Shown here piece after piece: positions 6,354-6,979 of a stretch of DNA of 6,979 bases (its first letter is position 1; the number at the start of each line of letters is the position of its first letter). The position numbers and the translations under genes are program-made. Source of the DNA: Firmicutes bacterium UBA5449 (GTDB taxonomy: Bacteria; Bacillota; SHA-98; UBA4971); assembly GCA_002424305.1 (NCBI GenBank), contig DIQZ01000079.1, forward strand, positions 13,019 to 19,997, given 5' to 3'. The notes below the pieces were generated by a model. That model worked only from the letters and a program-made list of their open reading frames with translations. It had not been told where the DNA came from and did not search any database.

Positions 6354-6581
6354 TTCTCACTACCTCCCATCTGGATATGAAGCTGAAAATGTTTCCGAGA
6401 CTTGTCTTCTACTCTACTTATCTACTAAAAAGAAAACAAACGCAACTGTCGTATGAAGTTCCTACCTACCTTTGCACGCAACTCCCTTCATAATAGTGGC
6501 CAGCCCACTATGCGATGCAGCTCCTGAACCCGGCGACCGACTGAATAGGATCAGTAAGTAGCAAACCTGCTAAGAGACTTT
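6354..6581 (-). promoter_or_regulatory. Long 5' leader of the livJ operon with tandem hairpins
   Basis: If transcription starts near 6581, livJ has a leader of about 228 nt. Hairpin 1 is ATAGTGG (6511-6505), loop GCTGG, CCACTAT (6499-6493). Hairpin 2 begins at the very next base: TATGAAG (6492-6486), a 27-nt loop, CTTCATA (6458-6452). A U-rich stretch GTTTGTTTTCTTTTT (6440-6426) follows 11 nt later, and the livJ ribosome binding site is at 6368-6363. A direct repeat AGTTGCG occurs at 6483-6477 and 6447-6441. The parts resemble an attenuator, but no known riboswitch or T-box consensus was recognised. Confidence 0.45.
6452..6511 (-). other. Two abutting hairpins in the livJ leader
   Basis: The two 7-bp stems (6511-6493 and 6492-6452) share a boundary with no unpaired base, so they could stack coaxially in the RNA. 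Hairpin 1 has a 5-nt loop and is self-sufficient. Hairpin 2 has a wide loop and is less certain. Confidence 0.45.
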
Positions 6582-6587
6582 TCAAAT

Positions 6588-6616
6588 AATATAGCATGCT
6601 AGCAGCTTTCGGTCAA
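6588..6616 (-). promoter_or_regulatory. Sigma-70-type promoter of the livJHMGF operon
   Basis: On the minus strand the -35 box TTGACC (6616-6611) and the -10 box TATATT (6593-6588) are separated by exactly 17 nt. Each differs from consensus at one base. Predicted transcription start is about 6581. This is the best promoter match upstream of livJ and the only one found with both boxes well placed. Confidence 0.75.
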
Positions 6617-6896
6617 GCCTACTCTCACAAAATGTGTCTTACCTTTCAAAATGTCCCTTTTTCATCACCACATCCAACCCCCTCTTTGGATCCGCCATGT
6701 GAAGAAACGGTAACCGAACCAAGTTTCGACCACACTTTTCGTATGAGTGCTCTAATTTCTAGCACACTTTCACGAATTAGCCTAGAAATGCTTGAGGGTG
6801 GTCGATAATAGGGCAGACTCTGAGAAATTAGGTATGGGCGATGGAGCGTCGACTATGTGCACAGGCTCGCAAGCTCAACATCGCCCTATATAAAGA
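6617..6896. other. Gene-free region upstream of the livJ promoter, rich in inverted repeats
   Basis: No believable gene lies here. Contents noted: GAAAC/GTTTC with inner GGT/ACC (6704-6727); GTGCT/AGCAC around CTAATTTCT (6747-6765 region); a 9-bp inverted pair CTAATTTCT (6752-6760) and AGAAATTAG (6823-6831); an 8-bp pair ATTTCTAG (6755-6762) and CTAGAAAT (6782-6789); and a long imperfect stem at 6836-6886. These could be operators for the liv promoter or remnants of a lost element. Confidence 0.5.
6836..6886. repeat. Long imperfect inverted repeat
   Basis: GGGCGATG (6836-6843) followed directly by GAGC (6844-6847) pairs with GCTC (6873-6876), a 2-nt AA bulge, then CATCGCCC (6879-6886). That is 12 pairs closing a 25-nt loop that contains the palindrome TGTGCACA. 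The arms fold equally well on either strand. Neither side has a clear T-run. Confidence 0.6.
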
Positions 6897-6931
6897 CGAA
6901 GAAAGACTTAGTGCAAACCAGTCTTTCTCCG
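6897..6931 (-). terminator. Possible intrinsic terminator for a gene right of the window
   Basis: On the minus strand CGGAGAAAGACT (6931-6920) pairs with AGTCTTTCTTCG (6908-6897) over 12 positions with one G-U pair, around an 11-nt loop. Minus-strand RNA folds better than plus-strand RNA, where the wobble becomes an A-C mismatch. The stem is followed by TCTTTATATA, weakly U-rich. It would separate the liv promoter from leftward transcription entering from the right edge. Confidence 0.4.
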
Positions 6932-6941
6932 TCACATCACC

Positions 6942-6977
6942 GGTGCTCTGCTGTGTTTAGGTGCCCCACTGTGCTTG
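6942..6977. repeat. Degenerate 18-bp tandem repeat at the right edge
   Basis: Two adjacent 18-bp units (6942-6959 and 6960-6977) agree at about 13 of 18 positions, sharing GGTGC at the start and CTGTG in the middle. The array may continue beyond the window. Its unit length matches the arrays elsewhere in this window. Confidence 0.45.
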
Positions 6978-6979
6978 AG

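Noticed and set aside
6506..6567. Leader peptide starting at a TTG near 6566 (Leu-Leu-Thr-Asp...)
   Set aside because: No spaced ribosome binding site and no run of Leu, Ile or Val codons as in true attenuator peptides.
6354..6581. T-box or known amino acid riboswitch in the livJ leader
   Set aside because: The T-box sequence AGGGTGGNACCGCG and the conserved cores of the glycine, lysine, SAM and cobalamin riboswitches were not found.
6596..6808. 70-aa plus-strand open frame upstream of livJ
   Set aside because: No ribosome binding site, unlike any family I recognise, and it covers the liv promoter and inverted repeats; likely chance.
6932..6979. C-terminal end of a leftward gene at the right edge (15 open codons before TGA)
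   Set aside because: Fifteen open codons are within chance, and the stretch is itself an 18-bp tandem repeat. It remains possible because a hairpin follows the TGA directly.

Overview
This window looks like a chromosomal segment of an anaerobic bacterium of the Firmicutes or Synergistota type. That guess rests on strong AAGGAGG-like ribosome binding sites, a DegV-family gene, moderate GC and mixed ATG/GTG/TTG starts. The branched-chain amino acid binding protein has a signal peptide without a lipobox cysteine. That fits an outer-membrane (diderm) cell with a soluble periplasmic binding protein better than a classical Gram-positive cell. The taxonomic guess is inference and of low certainty.

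Layout from left to right. Positions 1-50 hold the 5' part of a tRNA-Gly(GCC) on the minus strand, cut by the window edge, with its own promoter at 85-113. A spacer without genes follows. A DegV-family (FakB-like) fatty-acid-binding protein lies at 442-1293 on the plus strand. It converges on a complete minus-strand branched-chain amino acid ABC transporter cluster read right to left: livJ (6353-5223), livH (4891-3998), livM (3996-2932), livG (2935-2144) and livF (2151-1447). livH, livM, livG and livF are packed with a 1-nt gap or 4-8 nt overlaps. livJ is set apart by a 331-nt spacer carrying a strong hairpin, which suggests that the binding protein is made in excess over the membrane complex. 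A good sigma-70-type promoter (TTGACC, 17 nt, TATATT) lies about 230 nt upstream of livJ, leaving a long 5' leader with two directly abutting hairpins and a U-rich stretch.

How the genes work together: LivJ captures leucine, isoleucine, valine or a related amino acid outside the inner membrane. LivH and LivM form the membrane pore, and LivG and LivF are the ATPase pair that drives import. DegV and the tRNA have no visible functional link to the transporter.

No new defence, mobile or biosynthetic system is visible; the genes are ordinary. The unusual material is in the spacers. At least four non-coding stretches are built of degenerate tandem units of roughly 15-18 bp. Their sequence differs from locus to locus, and they touch gene ends. 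The 370 bp upstream of the livJ promoter carry several inverted repeats and hairpins with no gene.
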